64,000 nt of DNA from Mucilaginibacter gossypii (GTDB taxonomy: Bacteria; Bacteroidota; Bacteroidia; Sphingobacteriales; Sphingobacteriaceae), in contig NZ_FNCG01000020.1 of NCBI RefSeq assembly GCF_900100945.1, forward strand, positions 51,924 through 115,923, written 5' to 3'. Both the position numbers and the translations under genes were made by a program. How positions within the stretch are numbered: the stretch's first letter is position 1; each line of letters begins with the position of its first letter. The notes under the pieces were generated by a model, which searched no databases, had not been told where the DNA came from, and was given only the letters and a program-made list of their open reading frames with translations. Shown piece by piece: positions 24,828 through 34,155 of this stretch.

Positions 24828-25457
24828 ATGAAATATTTATTTGGTTTACTGCTGTTATTTGTTTCAATGGGCGCTTTTGCACAAAGCAAAGATCGCCCCG
24901 TTGTGCAATTTACCGGTATTACACATAATGCCGATAGCGTAAAGATCACTATCCCTTATGTAACCATTACCAATACTTCGGCACATAATATTATTAACGT
25001 ATCAAACTATAAGGGATACTTTTCATTTGTTGTACATGAGCGCGATACCCTTCGCTTCACCTGCGTTGGCTATGCCCCGGTTACCGTGGTTATCCCGTCC
25101 AATCTGCCAAATGAAAGTTATACTACCCAGGTATCCCTGAAAGCTCAGATCATCAACCTGCCTACATTTCACGTGTTTCCATGGGCAACTACAGATGAGT
25201 TTAAAAAAGATTTCCTGGCTATAAAACTTGCTGATGACGATTTGGAGATTGCCCGCAAAAACATCAGCAAAGCAACCCTATCGGCCTTGTATAACACTTT
25301 GCCCCGCGATGCCCAGGAAATACAATCGGCCAATGCGCAGGCTATGCACACCAGCATCCTGAATTCGCACTCGCTTACACCCAATCCGCTGTTAAACCCG
25401 TTGGCATGGGGTAGCCTCATTAAGTCGATATCTGACGGAGATAAGAGTAGTAAGTAA
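24828..25457 (+). CDS. secreted protein with carboxypeptidase-regulatory-like domain
   Basis: A 209-residue exported protein with signal peptide MKYLFGLLLLFVSMGAFAQ. Residues of about 25-110 look like a CarboxypepD_reg-like beta-sandwich (VTITNTSAHNI, YKGYFSFVVHERDTLRFTCVGY), the fold often found at the N-terminus of TonB receptors but here alone. The C-terminal half is helical and polar, with no recognised motif. TATTTTTG at 24753-24760 may be its -7 element, though no -33 partner is well placed. Function unknown. Confidence 0.7.
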   Translation: MKYLFGLLLLFVSMGAFAQSKDRPVVQFTGITHNADSVKITIPYVTITNTSAHNIINVSNYKGYFSFVVHERDTLRFTCVGYAPVTVVIPSNLPNESYTTQVSLKAQIINLPTFHVFPWATTDEFKKDFLAIKLADDDLEIARKNISKATLSALYNTLPRDAQEIQSANAQAMHTSILNSHSLTPNPLLNPLAWGSLIKSISDGDKSSK

Positions 25458-25535
25458 TCAAGATTTAAACGTTACCACCCGGCTGGAGCTAAGCGGCGGC
25501 GGAATTATTCCATGACATAAAGCTCCTTTTGGTAA

Positions 25536-26021
25536 TTATTGAGCGGGATAAAAATGATTCTTTATTTCATTCACAAAACTTTCGGCCACAGCTTTATTAA
25601 TCATCGCTATTGCTTGTTTGCTTGAATAATTCCCGGTTAAAGAAACATGCCCCATGGTAGTAAGCTGCACCGGAGCTTTAGATTGTATATCATTCAGATT
25701 ACCTACGGCGGTATAATCAATTGATTTATAAAAAGGTACCCATAAGGGTCCCGTTTCTAACGAATTGACGTTGATGATAATGGGTGCTGCTTTATTAATT
25801 TCTTTATAAAGTGTATCCTTTTTAAATAACACAATTACGGATAAATCGCCTTTGCTCCCTTTTGCTGATATTGCCGAATCTTTTCTAAATCCCTCCGGCC
25901 AATTAGCCATAACACTGTAGCTTCCTTCGGTCTTATTATAACTAAACGTCGTATTCTTGAATATGACAATGATCAAAAGGAATCCAATTGCTATAAAAAT
26001 GTTTTTTTTACGAGATTGCAT
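25536..26021 (-). CDS. hypothetical protein with N-terminal membrane anchor
   Basis: 161 residues: a basic start, one hydrophobic helix (about 8-23), then a soluble, probably periplasmic domain with alternating strands (YSVMANWPEGF, LSVIVLFKKDTLYKEI). A family assignment is not possible from the sequence alone. It is separated by more than 75 bp from its neighbours and is probably transcribed alone. Confidence 0.6.
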   Translation of the reverse strand: MQSRKKNIFIAIGFLLIIVIFKNTTFSYNKTEGSYSVMANWPEGFRKDSAISAKGSKGDLSVIVLFKKDTLYKEINKAAPIIINVNSLETGPLWVPFYKSIDYTAVGNLNDIQSKAPVQLTTMGHVSLTGNYSSKQAIAMINKAVAESFVNEIKNHFYPAQ

Positions 26022-26167
26022 AGTAGATACGGTTTAAGTAAAAAGGGGTATCCCTTATAACTCATAGGATGGTTTGAAATAGAATTTGTTACAGGATCCT
26101 GTAGTATAATCTGAATAAAATCAGCACAAGCAATACCTGGATGATCAGAACAATTTAATCTGATATA

Positions 26168-26794
26168 TCAAACCAATCCCTCAAAATCCATCACCTCGCC
26201 CTCAAACATTTCCAACTCCTGCAAATTATGACTTACAATAATAGTAGTGATACCCATTTGCTTAATTAAATATCTAAGCTCAGCTATCAGGCTTGTTTTT
26301 ACTTTATTATCCAGTGCCGAAAATGGCTCATCCATTAAAAGCAATTTAGGTTTAATAGCCAGGGCCCTCAAAATGGCCAGTCGTTGTTGCTGTCCTCCTG
26401 AAAGATGATCTGGTTTGTGATTAGTAAACTTATCCAATTGACCTAACGACAATAACTGCTTTATCCAATCTGTATCATTTGTGGCATATTCCAGGTGTTG
26501 TTTTGCGGTCATGTTCGGAAACAGGCCATAGTTTTGAAACACAAAACCAACATTTCTTTTTTGAGGAGACAGGTTGATTTTTTCCCTCGAATCAAACCAG
26601 GTAACACCATTAGCCATGATCACCCCATTTTCAGGTGTCCCCAATCCGGCTATCATTTTTAATAAAGTGGTTTTTCCTGAACCGGACGGCCCTAAAATTT
26701 TTATGATACTTCCTGTATTAAATTGCCGGTTTATTTTCAGCAATTGTCCGCCATGATAGGCTTTCAGTTTTATTTCAATATCAATGCTGATCAT
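26168..26794 (-). CDS. modC: molybdate ABC transporter ATP-binding protein, short form
   Basis: A 208-residue ATPase with Walker A GPSGSGKTTLLK, signature LSGGQQQRLAILRAL, Walker B LLLMDEPFSALD and H-loop VSHN. It is the last gene of a ModA-ModB-ModC operon and its ATG overlaps the ModB stop (ATGA). It lacks the C-terminal TOBE/Mop regulatory domain that extends E. coli ModC to about 350 residues, so anion sensing by that domain is absent. Tungstate or sulfate as substrate cannot be excluded. Confidence 0.85.
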   Translation of the reverse strand: MISIDIEIKLKAYHGGQLLKINRQFNTGSIIKILGPSGSGKTTLLKMIAGLGTPENGVIMANGVTWFDSREKINLSPQKRNVGFVFQNYGLFPNMTAKQHLEYATNDTDWIKQLLSLGQLDKFTNHKPDHLSGGQQQRLAILRALAIKPKLLLMDEPFSALDNKVKTSLIAELRYLIKQMGITTIIVSHNLQELEMFEGEVMDFEGLV

Positions 26795-27462
26795 GCTATG
26801 GGGCCTTTCGCCTGGTATTTATTGAATATAAAAACAGCTATCACCAAAATGAACGTAATGGAGAATAAAATCAACGAATAATTATTGGCCGAGGCATAGT
26901 CCATCTTCTCTACCGAATCATATACCGCAATAGAAGCTACACGGGTAACACCGGGGATATTGCCGCCAATCATCAGCACAACACCAAACTCGCCCAGCGT
27001 ATGGGCAAAGGTTAAAACCGCGGCGGTTAATAATGATGGTTTGATGTTGGGCAGCAGTACATACCTGAACGTTTGCCATTCGGTTTTTCCCAATGTGTAT
27101 GACGCTTCGGCTAATGAAACCGGCAATTGCTGCAGAGCAGATTTTACCGGCCCCACCATAAAAGGCATACTATAAATTACCGAAGCCAGGATCAGCCCCG
27201 GAAAGGAAAAAACCAGTTGTACATCAAAAGTATCATGCAGCCATTTCCCTAAACCATGCTGCGGACTAAAAGCCAGCAGCAGATAAAAGCCCAGTACCGA
27301 TGGCGGCAATACCAAAGGCATAGTAATAATTGCTTCGGCAATGATCTTGATAAAAGATCGCCCCCTTGAAAGCCACCAGGCAAATGGCAGCCCGATAAGC
27401 AGTAGCAAAAGCGTGGTGATGCCTGCTAATTTTAATGTGAGCCATATGGGCGATAGGTCCAT
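26791..27462 (-). CDS. modB: molybdate ABC transporter permease
   Basis: A 223-residue permease with five to six hydrophobic helices. The EAA-type loop contacting the ATPase is SLAEASYTLGKTEWQTFRYVLLP, followed by the family pattern AVLTFAHTLGEFGVVLMIGGNIPG, diagnostic of ModB. It overlaps modC by 4 bp and follows modA by 15 bp. Confidence 0.92.
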   Translation of the reverse strand: MDLSPIWLTLKLAGITTLLLLLIGLPFAWWLSRGRSFIKIIAEAIITMPLVLPPSVLGFYLLLAFSPQHGLGKWLHDTFDVQLVFSFPGLILASVIYSMPFMVGPVKSALQQLPVSLAEASYTLGKTEWQTFRYVLLPNIKPSLLTAAVLTFAHTLGEFGVVLMIGGNIPGVTRVASIAVYDSVEKMDYASANNYSLILFSITFILVIAVFIFNKYQAKGPIA

Positions 27463-27477
27463 CGATAAAAATACAAA

Positions 27478-28254
27478 TTATTGTACCCTATAACCATACG
27501 CTTTAAAAATACTTTTAGCCGCCGGGCTTAAAATGTACCGGTAAAATTTTCCGGCCGCAGGATTAACCGCTCCGTGTTTCAGGATCACGATGCCCTGCAG
27601 TATGGGGTCGTAGGTTTTGGGATCGACGACCATATAAAACAGCGGTGTTTTATTTCTCAGTTCCTTTACCAGCGATTGGGTAGTGAAACCGATATCGGCC
27701 ACGCCTGTGGTAATGTAAGTATTTACCTGCGATATGCTTTCTCCATAAACGGCCTTCGATTTGGCATCATCCAAAATCCCCTTATCCCTGAGCGATTGCT
27801 CGGCGGCTCTACCATAAGGCGCTATAGCCGGGTTTGCTATGGCGATTTTTTTTATCCTTGCCGAAAGCAGCAGGCGTTCCCAGTTTTCAAAACCAATGTT
27901 TTGCGTACTGCAAATGATCAGGCTGCCCGAGGCATACACTACCGGTTTTTCCTTTGCAAAACCATTTTTAAACAGCATTTCGGGAAAAGTCATATCTGCC
28001 GATAAAAACACATCAAACGGCGCGCCGTTGCTGATCTGAGCTACCAGCTTACCCGATGAACCGATAACGACATCAATAGTAATTCCTGTTTTTTGCTTAA
28101 AATCTTTTTGTAAAACCGCCATTACCGGCTGCAGGTTAGCAGCGGCCGCCACCCGGATATTTTGGGCGTTTACGGTTAAGCTTGCTGTAAATAGCAGGGC
28201 GAATAAAAAAAGAATGCTTTTTTTAAGCCCGGCATTGTAATGTTCGCTTTGCAT
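27478..28254 (-). CDS. modA: molybdate-binding periplasmic protein
   Basis: I place the start at the ATG at 28254 (MQSEHYNAGLKKSILFLF...), which gives a good signal peptide cut after VNAQ; a longer frame reaching 28311 lacks a signal. The mature protein has the ModA motifs AAANLQPVMAVL, IGSSGKLVAQISNGAPFDVF, SADMTFPEML and the YGESISQVNTYITTGVADIG segment. It captures molybdate (or tungstate) for ModBC. TATATTTG at 28352-28359 on the minus strand may be the operon -7 element. Confidence 0.92.
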   Translation of the reverse strand: MQSEHYNAGLKKSILFLFALLFTASLTVNAQNIRVAAAANLQPVMAVLQKDFKQKTGITIDVVIGSSGKLVAQISNGAPFDVFLSADMTFPEMLFKNGFAKEKPVVYASGSLIICSTQNIGFENWERLLLSARIKKIAIANPAIAPYGRAAEQSLRDKGILDDAKSKAVYGESISQVNTYITTGVADIGFTTQSLVKELRNKTPLFYMVVDPKTYDPILQGIVILKHGAVNPAAGKFYRYILSPAAKSIFKAYGYRVQ

Positions 28255-28776
28255 CTGTTTTATAGTTTTTAGCTTGCAGGCAACAGTTTTCGTTTTGGTA
28301 ATGAAGCACATCGTGATTTTTAAGAAGCGATATTTTAATGCCCTAACACTACAAATATACGCTTGTTATAACCAATAGCGGTTCATATATTAGTCATGTT
28401 AAGTTATCTGATAAATCAAATTTTAACAATGATAAAACGGTCAGGCGCCGTGCGCACCGGCTTTAAAGATACGCCTGAAGAGAAATGCCATTGTTGTTTT
28501 TTAGGCGTAGCCCTTTAATATGAAATAGATGGAAAAACCGCTTCGAACACTTTAGTAAATGGGCTTATCACTATTTATGCATAGTAAATCCCGGATATTA
28601 ACAACAAATAGCTAAAAATTAACATTTTAAATAACTGTTTAATGTACTTTTAATAGGAATAGAAAAATAAAAATATTATAATTGTATCCGGCCTGACGCT
28701 AACCAAACAACCATTTTTTTCGCGCCTGTAGTGAAACCACCATTACAGGTGCGGAATACATCCATTTCCCAAGCCT
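28255..28776. other. divergent intergenic region between modA and the 7TMR gene
   Basis: No gene over 522 bp. For modA there is a -7-like TATATTTG at 28352-28359 (minus). Around 28443-28520 the segment AGGCG...CGCCT plus another GGCG forms hairpins that could be a leader structure, but it does not fit the molybdenum-cofactor riboswitch as I know it. A dyad at 28725-28749 precedes the 7TMR gene. Confidence 0.5.
28725..28749. promoter_or_regulatory. dyad upstream of the 7TMR-transposase-domain gene
   Basis: CCTGTAGTG and CATTACAGG pair in 8 of 9 positions around a 7-nt spacer, ending 27 bp before the ATG. It could be an operator or a leader hairpin. Confidence 0.4.
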
Positions 28777-30678
28777 ATGTTTAAACTTTTACTGAGATCT
28801 TTTATCGGTATTATATTGTTTTGCTTATGCTTTTCAACAGGCATAGCTCAAACCACGGTTCAAATAAACGACAAAGTAAACCAGCACATTTTTGAATATA
28901 AGCAGATAGTTTATTTTGAGGACACAACCGGAAAACTCGGCCTCGATGATACTCGCGATGCTTACTTAGCAGGCAAATTCGCAGTTAACCATGAACCTAC
29001 CCCGGTTACCCATCACAACAATTCGGCTTACTGGTACCGCATAAAAATTGGCAAGGCCAATGCCACCAGCAACAACTGGATCCTGGAGTTTTTTGATCAA
29101 ACTATCGACAGTATTACCGTTTATTCGCCCGTTAAAAATACTTACAGGGCAACGTCGCTTGGCAGTAGCCGTCCTTTTGCCGCGCGCTTTTACAAACACA
29201 AAAACTTTAGCTTTAATATCAACAGCAGCCAGGGGCCCGATGATGTTTATTATATCCGCATCCGTTCGGGGCATTCGGTTAATGTGATCATGGTATTGCG
29301 TACGGTAAGCCGCTTTATTGGTTACGCGCTCGACGAATATTTTTTCTTTGGTGTTTTTTACGGTATGATCCTGGTTTTTGGCCTGTACAATTTCATGATG
29401 TTCATAGCCATGCGCCAGGTACAGTACTTGTATTACATCATTTATAACTTAAGTATTGGCCTTTATGAAATGTGTGCCGATGGCATAGCTTACCAGTACA
29501 TCTGGCCAAACTATCCGGGCTGGAACAATTACGCGTATGGTATCGCCCTGTTTTCGGCCAGTATTTTTGCAATCCTTTTTGCCCAAAAGCTGCTCAATTT
29601 AAAAGTTAATGCCCCGCGATTAAATAAAGTGATCAAGTGGGTGATCATTTTCAGGTGCATTTATTTCCTGGCTTGCATTGCCATTAATATGGCCTGGTTT
29701 AACTACAAGATTATCGAGTTTTTGCCGCTGTGCATTTCTTTTTATGCGGGCTGTTATGTATTGATAAAAGGGTACAAACCGGCGCGGTTCTTTGTTATCG
29801 GATATACGTTTTTACTTACCGGCTTTGTGATTAAAAGCTGTATAGCACTAAATATTTGGTGGCTGCCCGTTACCGAGTTTGATTACTACAGCCTTAGTAT
29901 TTGTTTTATTATGGAGATGCTGTTCATCTCTTTTGCTATAGGAGATAAAGTGCGGATCCTTAAAAAGGAAAAGGATGTTGCCCAGCAGGATATTATAGCC
30001 CAGATGAAGCAAAACGAAGAGCTGAAAGATATCCTGAACCGCAGCCTTGAAGCCCAGGTGCAGGAACGCACCCGCGAGCTGGTTGAAAAGTCATCAATGA
30101 TAGCGGAACAAAATGAGGAGCTAAAATCAGTTAATGAGCTGCTGCAACAACAGGCCGAAGAGATCTCGCGCATGAATGTGCTCCTCGAAAAAGACAACAT
30201 TATCCTGCATAATGATATTGAAAAAGTAACACACGATAGGGTAATGCTCACCGAAGTTGACTTTGAAGAGTTTAGCCGTATTTATCCCGACAGGGAAACC
30301 TGCTTCAAATTCCTGTCCGATCTGAAATGGGAGCATGGTTACGCCTGCCGCAAATGCAGCAATACGCATTACGGCAGCGGGCATCTGCCTTACAGCCGCC
30401 GGTGTTCAAAATGTGGTTATGAAGAGTCGGTAATAGCTTACACCATATTGCAAAACACCCGGATCCCTATCAATAAAGCTTTTTATATGATCTTCCTGAT
30501 GTATTCAACCAAGGGTAAGATCTCGTCACATAAACTTTCCGAAATTCTTTCCATCCGCCAAAGCACCTGTTGGGCTTACAGCTCGCGCATTAAAAAAGTA
30601 ATGGAGCAGCGTAAAAAAGAGATCAAAAACGCGGGGAATAAAGGGTGGAGTAAATTAGTGATCGACATGACTGCTTAG
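28777..30678 (+). CDS. 7TMR-DISM receptor fused to a transposase-type zinc ribbon and HTH
   Basis: A 633-residue protein in four parts. A signal peptide (1-24) leads into an extracellular 7TMR-DISM sensor domain (about 40-170, with SAYWYRIKIG). Seven hydrophobic helices follow (about 185-395). A long coiled coil (about 395-490; EVQERTRELVEKSSMIAEQ region) is as in DISM histidine kinases, but no kinase follows. Instead residues of about 500-630 contain a CRKC / CSKCGY zinc ribbon (near 524 and 542) and a SHKLSEILSIRQSTCWAYSSRIKKV segment like the zinc-ribbon and helix-turn-helix of IS1595-type transposases. The DDE nuclease domain is missing. I infer a membrane-tethered DNA-binding output. Confidence 0.82.
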   Translation: MFKLLLRSFIGIILFCLCFSTGIAQTTVQINDKVNQHIFEYKQIVYFEDTTGKLGLDDTRDAYLAGKFAVNHEPTPVTHHNNSAYWYRIKIGKANATSNNWILEFFDQTIDSITVYSPVKNTYRATSLGSSRPFAARFYKHKNFSFNINSSQGPDDVYYIRIRSGHSVNVIMVLRTVSRFIGYALDEYFFFGVFYGMILVFGLYNFMMFIAMRQVQYLYYIIYNLSIGLYEMCADGIAYQYIWPNYPGWNNYAYGIALFSASIFAILFAQKLLNLKVNAPRLNKVIKWVIIFRCIYFLACIAINMAWFNYKIIEFLPLCISFYAGCYVLIKGYKPARFFVIGYTFLLTGFVIKSCIALNIWWLPVTEFDYYSLSICFIMEMLFISFAIGDKVRILKKEKDVAQQDIIAQMKQNEELKDILNRSLEAQVQERTRELVEKSSMIAEQNEELKSVNELLQQQAEEISRMNVLLEKDNIILHNDIEKVTHDRVMLTEVDFEEFSRIYPDRETCFKFLSDLKWEHGYACRKCSNTHYGSGHLPYSRRCSKCGYEESVIAYTILQNTRIPINKAFYMIFLMYSTKGKISSHKLSEILSIRQSTCWAYSSRIKKVMEQRKKEIKNAGNKGWSKLVIDMTA

Positions 30679-30741
30679 CAATCATGATCTTTGAACCCAA
30701 TCGGGTCTTCTTTCCATTAATCATGACCTACGAACCATGAT

Positions 30742-31752
30742 CTATGAACCCGACGAAGACTTCCTGATAAACAGTTTTGATTTCAATACATGTTGCTTTT
30801 TAGGGGCCAGGCCGTTGTTTTCCAGCACATCGAACAATAAAGTTGCAGCCTTTACGCCCATTTCGTAAGCGGGTTGCGTTATGGTTGAAAGAGGGGGGGA
30901 AAGGAGCGGGGCTACCCTGAGGCTTGAAAAGCTAATCACTTTCAGATCGTTAGGTATCGAAATGCCAAGGTCATTACAAACGTAGTAGGTGGCAAAGGCC
31001 AAACGTTCAACCGAACTGAAAATACCATCAGGCTTGATTACCTGTAAGGCCTTTTTCAAAATCTTATAATTTTCCTTTTCATCGTTGCTGCAATCAATAA
31101 CAAGGGTATCATCAAACACGATCTTGTGCTTAGCTAATGCATCCATATAGCCCTGCATTCGCACCTTACCTATCGAAATACTTTTGTTAACCACCAGGTA
31201 AGCTATCTTTTTGCACCCGGTTTTAATAAGGTGTTCGGTTGCTGCAAAACTGGCGTCATAGTCGTTAGTAGTTACTTTGGCGGCCTCAATATCCTCGTAA
31301 ACGCGGTCGAAAAAAACAACAGGCACATGTTTTTTTTCCAGTTGACGCAGATAGTTGTGGTCGCTGGCTTCGCCGGATACCGACATGATAATGCCATCGG
31401 CTTTGCCATTGTTAAGGTAATTTACAAACGATACTTCCTTTTCAAAAACGTCGTCGGTGCGGTAAAGTAAAATGTAGAACCCTTTTTTACGGGCAACCTC
31501 TTCAATGCCATTGATAGCCTGCGAAAAAAAGTCATTAGCTATTTCGGGAACAATAACAGCCAGGGTGTTGGTCTTTTTATCGCGGAGGTTACTGGCATAA
31601 TGGTTGGGCAAATAGTTATGTTGTTTGGCGTAGGCTAAAATCCGCTCTTTAGTGTCTTTATTAATATCAGTGTTTCCATTAAAGGCCCTCGAGATGGTTG
31701 ATGTGGAGATATTGAGTTCCTTTGCCAGTTTTTTGATATTGATATTGTCCAT
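30742..31752 (-). CDS. LacI family transcriptional regulator
   Basis: A 336-residue LacI/GalR repressor-type protein. The DNA-binding helix-turn-helix and hinge are at 1-55 (KKLAKELNISTSTISRAFNG), and the sugar-binding periplasmic-binding-protein fold spans 60-330 (TLAVIVPEIANDFFSQAINGIEEVA, PVVFFDRV, FSSVERLAFATYYVCNDLGI). It is not directly beside a sugar locus, so the effector is unknown. TACATTTG (minus, 31783-31790) may be its -7 element. Confidence 0.92.
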   Translation of the reverse strand: MDNINIKKLAKELNISTSTISRAFNGNTDINKDTKERILAYAKQHNYLPNHYASNLRDKKTNTLAVIVPEIANDFFSQAINGIEEVARKKGFYILLYRTDDVFEKEVSFVNYLNNGKADGIIMSVSGEASDHNYLRQLEKKHVPVVFFDRVYEDIEAAKVTTNDYDASFAATEHLIKTGCKKIAYLVVNKSISIGKVRMQGYMDALAKHKIVFDDTLVIDCSNDEKENYKILKKALQVIKPDGIFSSVERLAFATYYVCNDLGISIPNDLKVISFSSLRVAPLLSPPLSTITQPAYEMGVKAATLLFDVLENNGLAPKKQHVLKSKLFIRKSSSGS

Positions 31753-31960
31753 TTTCGCTCGCTAAATCTATTTCCTATAGGCCAAATGTAATAAAACAGA
31801 TCAATTGTGTTTAAACATTAAGGCTATAATTGTCAAAATATCATTACAAAACAGGGCTCTATCAGGAATGGCCCCCGGACTGGACGGCAAGTAGTTAACT
31901 GTAAGTTAATCAGTGGCATGCGGTTTGCATAATATTAGTACAGAAAGCAGGGCAGGGTTT

Positions 31961-32326
31961 ATGGCAAAACGAATTTTGATAGTTGATGATAACGAGCTGA
32001 TGATAGAGGTAATGACCTACATCTTGCTGGGCAAAGGTTACGAAGTGGCCTCATCAACCCATGCCCATGAAATTTTTAGAACGATAAAAGCATGCCACCC
32101 CGACCTGGTGATTCTGGATATTGTTAATAAAAGCATGGATGGCCGCGAGCTGTGCCGGCTCATTAAATTGAACCGGGCCACTGAAAATCTCCGTGTAATT
32201 GTTTGTTCAGAAAACGAAGAAACCGAAGCACAGGAACCGCAAAAAGGGGCGCCGGATGATGTTTTGCACAAGCCATTTGGCATGAACAGCCTGATCCATA
32301 AGGTTCAGTTACTGCTGGCGGCCTGA
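31961..32326 (+). CDS. single-domain response regulator
   Basis: Starting at ATG 31961, 121 residues make one receiver domain without output. The acidic pocket is DD at 9-10, the phosphoacceptor is Asp53 in VILDIVNKSMDG, and the conserved Lys lies in HKPFG. A longer frame from 31913 adds 16 residues outside the fold. Stand-alone receivers relay phosphate or act by protein contact. No kinase is adjacent. Confidence 0.88.
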   Translation: MAKRILIVDDNELMIEVMTYILLGKGYEVASSTHAHEIFRTIKACHPDLVILDIVNKSMDGRELCRLIKLNRATENLRVIVCSENEETEAQEPQKGAPDDVLHKPFGMNSLIHKVQLLLAA

Positions 32327-32422
32327 TTAATTGTGTAAAATAATGATCTGTAAATTAGCCTGTTAAATTAGAATTTAGGGTTGTCAGCCACCCTGTTGTT
32401 GCTTTTGTAACATGGGATACGT

Positions 32423-32677
32423 ATGTTTACCGTAGAGAAGATAAAGATGGGATTGCCACTAAGAATAACTTTTAACGATACCGACCATGTGTATCAAATT
32501 AATACCTCGCCAATTACCCCAACCACCAGCGAACTTGAGATCCTGTTAAATGGCGAGAAAATAATCCTTCAAAAAGACGCCCGCCGTGTATGGGTACAAA
32601 AAGGCGAAGGCCCGGTAATTGACCCCGAATTTGCGCAAGCTTTGGGACGCTCGGTTGCCTTGCGGTTTAGGATGTAG
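32423..32677 (+). CDS. small hypothetical protein
   Basis: 84 residues, soluble, predicted mixed strands, with a VYQINTSPITPTTSELEILLNGEKIIL core. A downstream ATG (32447) is an alternative start. No domain is recognised. It lies 96 bp after the receiver gene on the same strand. Confidence 0.55.
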   Translation: MFTVEKIKMGLPLRITFNDTDHVYQINTSPITPTTSELEILLNGEKIILQKDARRVWVQKGEGPVIDPEFAQALGRSVALRFRM

Positions 32678-32703
32678 GAGCTTAATAATTTCTTATTAAA
32701 GTT

Positions 32704-32852
32704 GTCATTTCGACGAACAGACGGGGAATTGTAATGGGAGAGAGGAGAAATCCTATACACCCTGCTTGCAAACTTTTATAGCGAACTTTCACAGCGTATA
32801 AGATTTCTCTTTCGCCCCGGTGCTCATGCCTCTTCCGCTCAATCGAAATGAC
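32704..32852. repeat. palindromic intergenic repeat, GTCATTTCGAC family
   Basis: A 149-bp element with outer arms GTCATTTCGA and TCGAAATGAC and inner arms GGAGAAATC and GATTTCTC. It lies between the small hypothetical gene and the convergent HMA/MauE gene and could act as a two-way terminator. Elements of this type recur in Bacteroidota genomes. Confidence 0.7.
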
Positions 32853-32869
32853 ACCCTGTTGAAGGTCTC

Positions 32870-33604
32870 TTACATTAACCCCAGCATCACTAAACCCATT
32901 ACAATCATCAATCCATCTTCAATAATGGTAACTGTGCTCATGGGCAAATTAAATACCGCGCCAAGACATGCACAACGGATCTGCCTTTTGCTGAAAACAC
33001 TTTGCAGCACACCAATCAGGCTTATGCTCATTAACGCAACCATAATGGCGTTAACCGTTACCGGCGCAATATTAAGCGCAAAGGCAAGACCTAAGCCCAG
33101 TTCAACAAAAACATACACGTAACCCCATCCGCGCCAGCGTTTGGCCACCACATCATACATGGCATAGCTATCGGCAAAGCCCGCGAGATCCAGCAGTTTA
33201 AAAAAGGAAAATACCAGGAAAAAGCCGCTCATGAAAACGCGCATGACCGTAAAGATGTTAAATCCGCCTGTATGGCTTCCGGCAATTATTGCTGCTGCTA
33301 AAATATAACCAAAAATGAGCAGGATCGGCTTGTAGGTTTGCAGCCAGGTGCGGTTTTCAGCAGCATCTGTCGTACTCATATGGTGATGATGTGCCTCTGC
33401 TTCGCTAAGCTGGTATTTAGGATAAGCGGCAAGAGCTTGTTGAAGGTCGCCTGTTGATACGTGCTTTTTCATCGTGATGTCGGCAGTACCTTCGGCTAAT
33501 GAGATCTCAACTTTTTCGATGTTGGGAACCTGCTGTAACAGGCCTTGCACTTTAGCCAGGCAACCGCTGCAGGTCATGCCGGTGATATTATATGTATGTG
33601 TCAT
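32870..33604 (-). CDS. heavy-metal-associated domain plus MauE/DoxX-like membrane protein
   Basis: I start at ATG 33604 (MTHTYNITGMTCSGC), giving 244 residues. Residues 1-70 are an HMA domain with the metal site GMTCSGC, followed by a histidine cluster (HHHH). Then come four or five hydrophobic helices in a MauE/DoxX-like arrangement, with a cysteine pair in KRQIRCACLGAVF that could be redox-active or bind metal. I infer copper or similar soft-metal handling. The HMA-like/AraC regulator gene 0.7 kb away is in the same orientation. TAATTTTG at 33626-33633 (minus) is a -7-like element. Confidence 0.8.
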   Translation of the reverse strand: MTHTYNITGMTCSGCLAKVQGLLQQVPNIEKVEISLAEGTADITMKKHVSTGDLQQALAAYPKYQLSEAEAHHHHMSTTDAAENRTWLQTYKPILLIFGYILAAAIIAGSHTGGFNIFTVMRVFMSGFFLVFSFFKLLDLAGFADSYAMYDVVAKRWRGWGYVYVFVELGLGLAFALNIAPVTVNAIMVALMSISLIGVLQSVFSKRQIRCACLGAVFNLPMSTVTIIEDGLMIVMGLVMLGLM

Positions 33605-33739
33605 GATAATTTGTATTTGCTGATACAAAATTACCATGAGCCGGCAGGGAAGGCATTACGGTATTATGGGTATGATTTATAAGATTTACAGGTTAGCACG
33701 AGTGCTACCCATTACAACGAAAAAAAAATGGGTGTCATA

Positions 33740-33781
33740 CTGAGTGATTTAAATCCGGTGGCCTCTGAAGGTAAAATGACA
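33740..33781 (+). repeat. dispersed repeat, partial copy C
   Basis: A 42-bp segment starting CTGAGTGATTTAAATCCGG and ending AAAATGACA. It matches the first part of copy A (20716-20754) and is inverted relative to 34233-34273. Confidence 0.7.
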
Positions 33782-34155
33782 TCTGCGTCACGTCATTGCT
33801 GTAAGGAATGAAGCAACCCCCGACAGGCTGGTAACGGGCTTCATTGGTATTTGACTTACATCGTCGCGCTCCTGGCCGCGCGGGGCCAATTACTTTTGTC
33901 GCCACAAAAGTAACCAAAAAGGCTTGCAGCAGAGAGGCTTCTTTGCGCACAATCTGGCCCCATAGCCATCGGCGCGGCCTTCACCCTGCAAAACGAACAG
34001 AACCACGGGCTGCAATTATTTTGCCCCGATTCGCACGCAATGCCTCCGCTTCTGCAAAAACTTGCCATGCCCCTGCAGCCGCACCGCCCAGCATCGTTCT
34101 ACTCGTTTTCACCCGAAGCTGATCTGCTGTGAAAAACCACATTTTTTATCTTGTC

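Noticed and set aside
28441..28491. 16-codon open frame upstream of modA on the minus strand
   Set aside because: Too short to support, no start signal; could be a leader peptide but nothing shows it.
33844..34122. Open frames on both strands in the GC-rich repeat region
   Set aside because: Overlapping frames on both strands without domain-like pattern inside a repeat element; composition effect.
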